This document shows positions 61,038 through 64,000 of a DNA stretch of 64,000 bases, piece by piece (position 1 is the stretch's first letter; every line of letters starts with the position of its first letter). This stretch comes from Bigelowiella natans CCMP2755. Its lineage: Eukaryota > Cercozoa > Chlorarachniophyceae. The translations under genes were made by a program, and so were the position numbers. The stretch is taken from positions 33,511-97,510 of the forward strand of contig ADNK01003348.1 of NCBI GenBank assembly GCA_000320545.1, given 5' to 3'. Under the pieces are notes generated by a model. That model saw only the letters and a list, made by a program, of their open reading frames with translations. It did no database searches and was not told the origin of the DNA.

Positions 61038-61679
61038 TGGAGTCTTACTTAGGGGTAAGCCTTACATTGTCAAAAATGTTGCGATTCGCTCCTCATTAAG
61101 GTATTCCCGCTCAGGAACTGAAAAATAGGACAGTGGCGGATTTCATACTCGAAGATGGGCGGAAATTGTCAGGACTATCATTCGGCGCAGAAAAGAGCGT
61201 TGCCGGCGAAGTTGTGTTCAATACCGGAATGGTGGGCTACCCCGAAGCACTTACGGACCCTTCCTACCGCGGCCAAATTCTTGTGTTAACCTTTCCACTG
61301 ATAGGTATATAACTGTCTTGAGGGACGTCTGTTACACCTTGTATTTCGTCCTCTTCTTCGTGCTAACTGGGATGGATTTCTATGCATCGCAACTTTTAGG
61401 CAACTATGGTGTGCCAGATGACACTAAGGATGAATTTGGATTGCCCAAGAATTTCGAGGGAAAAGAGATTCACATCACAGCTTTGGTAGACAATATGCAC
61501 TGCGTTGATAGATTATTCATCGCATCACCGGCGAACATCGATATAACATTCGCACTGGTGTTTATATCAGATTGTTGCCGACTACTCATACGATCACTCA
61601 CACTGGGCATCGACACGCTCACTCTCTAAGTGGCTCAAGGTGTCTCAATATAATTGCATACACACACACACACACACAC

Positions 61680-61724
<45 letters not shown>

Positions 61725-61837
61725 GAGAGGACTGCAAACTCTCTGTTTCCATGGAAGTGCGAACGTGCATGCTTCAGTGTGTTTTGTGTATGTATGTGTG
61801 TGTGTTGTATGTGTGTTTTGTGTTGTGTTGTGTTGTG

Positions 61838-61877
<40 letters not shown>

Positions 61878-62536
61878 ATATTTACTTGGTACTGCAGGAT
61901 CATGGCATCCCGGCCCTTTACTCAATCGATACAAGACAACTCACCAAAATAATTCGAAACAAGGTGTTGTCCAAATGCAGTAATGTAGAAGAAGGCGATG
62001 ATCATTGTGTTTCGATGATTTCTAAGTCGATATTGATACCATGTAATATATCGGAAAAGTACCTCCACACCTTCCGTTCCTCACCACCACCCTCACTTCT
62101 AACCCCCCCCTTCACACATAGGGAGCGATGCTGGGCAAAATTCAATTCGGAGATGTGAGTAATGAGAGGATGAAAATATGATCTAATCTTTTCCAAATGT
62201 GCGCAAAGGAACCAGAGAAATTTCTAATCGTTCAGTCTCCTGCTAATAAACGACTATCTATCATTCGAGTACCACCACCCAATATCAAAGTAAACATCAT
62301 CACCATTTTGATAGGATGTAATCCCTTTCAAAGATCCAAACAAGACTAACCTTGTCGCTGCGGTAATAAGTAGTAAAGTTGGGTGAAGATAGAGAAGGAG
62401 ATACGTTGATATTCTCCAATAAACCATCTCAAGCCCTTCGTCGTGTGTTAGGCGGCGGGCCTCTAGGATATAGAAAAACTAACTTAAAACCTGATCCCTT
62501 AATTTGGCATTCCCCTCCACCTGTCTATGAATGTAA

Positions 62537-62581
<45 letters not shown>

Positions 62582-62809
62582 GGTTTCCCGAAAGGATGTT
62601 CTCGAGTTGAACAAAGGAGCGGATGTGACAATTATTGCAGTTGATTGTGGGATCAAGTATAACATCATTCGATACCTTGTCCATGAAGGAAAGGTTAGTA
62701 GTACCACCTTCTCTCATCTCTGTTGGTGCTGATGATGGCCGCTACTCACTTCAGATTGCAATCCTTCATCATGCTGAACTAAAAAACGTATCACTGAAAA
62801 TACTACCAA

Positions 62810-62842
<33 letters not shown>

Positions 62843-63025
62843 AACAGGTTCATTTGAAAGTCGTTCCCTGGGATTACGATTTTAATAAGGACGAATATGA
62901 TGGCCTCTTCATCTCGAATGGACCTGGTAACTCGTTGTAGTAGCACTAGTATTATTAAACATCATCTTCAGCATGCATGCATGCATCTGTGTAGTGTCGT
63001 CGTTACGAGTAGCTCTTCAAGTGAT

Positions 63026-63059
<34 letters not shown>

Positions 63060-64000
63060 GTATGTACGTTGTTGCTGCTGCTGATGATGATGATGATGTT
63101 AATGACCACATTAGGTGATCCAACTATGGCTCAAAAGACCATCGATAATCTTCGAATCGCTATCAATAAGGAGAACCCAAAGGTAGCAGCACTGGATACC
63201 ATTACTTATTTCCTGGGAAAGAAAACAAACATTGATATTATTAAATCTGCGATGGCTGTTACCTTTATCCTTGTGCTGATGTTGATGCTATTCCTCCAAT
63301 GTATTCAGCCTATTTTCGGTATTTGTCTCGGAAACCAGCTTCTTGCTCTTGCAGCAGGGGCAAAAACGTACAAGATGAAATTTGGGAATCGTGGAATGAA
63401 TCAACCCGTGATCGACCTGAGAACTACGTTGTGCTACATCACTCCACAGGTACTACCATCATAATATATTTGAATATGCGCGCGCGCGCGTGTGTGTGTG
63501 TGTGTGTGTGCGTTGCGCTGTAATTCTTAAATCCTCCTTAAAATCGTCGTCGTTCTTCACATATGTTATGTTATTCAGAATCACGGTTTTGCGGTGGACT
63601 CTAAATCTCTGCCAAAAGATTGGAGGCCTTTCTTCGTAAATGCCAATGACAACTCGAACGAAGGCATCATCCATACCTTCAAACCGATCTTCTCTGTGCA
63701 ATTTCACCCAGAGGCTATGGGGTCAGTCGTTTTTCAAATAATACTCATATTTTTACGATCTTAACAGGACATAACCCCCTCCACCAACACTCTCCACATA
63801 TCTTTTCATAAAGCATTCATACACATCGTCATCATAGTCATGTTTTCGGATTAATTTATATTCTGCCCCTCTCTGTCTCGTCTTATTCTCTCTCTCTCTC
63901 TCTCTCTCTCTCCCCCCCCACACCCTTCCTTCCTTGAAAACGAAAAGGGGTGCCACATGATGCGGGATTTCTATTCAACATGTTTCTCCACCCAGAGGCG
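61038..64000 (+). CDS. Carbamoyl-phosphate synthase, glutamine amidotransferase part (3' truncated)
   Basis: Exons: 61038..61055, 61115..61304, 61400..61485, 61571..61639, 61898..61963, 62122..62154, 62315..62362, 62583..62693, 62848..62926, 63115..63182, 63309..63449, 63579..63721 and one from about 63948 past the edge. The enzyme makes carbamoyl phosphate from glutamine, bicarbonate and ATP for pyrimidine and/or arginine synthesis. Small-subunit domain: [65 protein letters not shown]. Class-I amidotransferase: [22 protein letters not shown], nucleophile Cys262 in [17 protein letters not shown], and the His346/Glu348 pair in VQFHPEAMG, so it is glutamine-dependent. The last exon ([16 protein letters not shown]) suggests a fused synthetase continues to the right. 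Exon 1 encodes only six residues, so an upstream start or leader is possible. The splice into the last exon is one base out of phase as written. Confidence 0.92.
61660..61874 (+). repeat. (CA)n-(GA)n and TGTGT-type repeats
   Basis: Fill the intron between CPS exons 4 and 5; a TGTTGTG array at 61805-61840 grades into GT. A TA run at 62537-62578 ends in the ATGAAG acceptor of exon 8. Confidence 0.9.

Overview
The window is nuclear DNA of an intron-dense eukaryote, probably a single-celled alga or other protist. Most genes split into many short exons with GT-AG introns. Introns are full of dinucleotide and trinucleotide microsatellites. I rebuilt gene models by hand by following reading frame, splice consensus and family similarity from exon to exon; no alignment program was used. 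Hints to lineage are a selenocysteine thioredoxin reductase, a plastid-type LON-domain protein with a hydrophobic signal-like leader, helicase-associated (HA) repeats and an adhesion-type GPS/7TM receptor. An intron-rich alga with a secondary plastid (for example a chlorarachniophyte) would fit, but that is inference and I would not name a species.

Layout, left to right: 3' part of a GPS/seven-helix receptor (+); GT2 family glycosyltransferase (-) head-to-head with the dolichol-pathway mannosyltransferase ALG2 (+); acidic, basic zinc-finger-like protein (-) head-to-head with eIF6 (+); CAMK-type kinase with a KA1-like tail (-) head-to-head with a 16-exon threonine ammonia-lyase (+); orphan membrane protein (-); 24-exon selenocysteine thioredoxin reductase (-); HA-repeat protein (-); an inverted, head-to-head pair of Cys-rich paralogues, one intronless (-) and one with two introns (+); a two-cold-shock-domain RNA-binding protein (-) head-to-head with a PH plus U-box protein (+); a LON-N domain protein without ATPase (-) head-to-head with a secreted EGF-repeat protein (+); a lysyl-hydroxylase-type glycosyltransferase (-) head-to-head with carbamoyl-phosphate synthase (+), which runs off the right edge.

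The striking organisation is near-perfect strand alternation: eight divergent promoter regions between about 0.3 and 1.0 kb. Functional themes are glycosylation and the secretory pathway (GT2, ALG2, PLOD-like transferase, EGF protein, GPS receptor), redox (TrxR), amino-acid and pyrimidine metabolism (threonine deaminase, CPS), and RNA or translation (eIF6, CSD protein). I see no operon, CRISPR array, rRNA gene or intact transposon.

The most noteworthy single observation is the in-frame Cys-TGA-Gly-stop at the end of thioredoxin reductase (25692-25703, minus strand), the textbook selenoprotein ending. Less certain points are exact starts, a few splice choices noted in each entry, and the C-termini of the GT2 and U-box genes.
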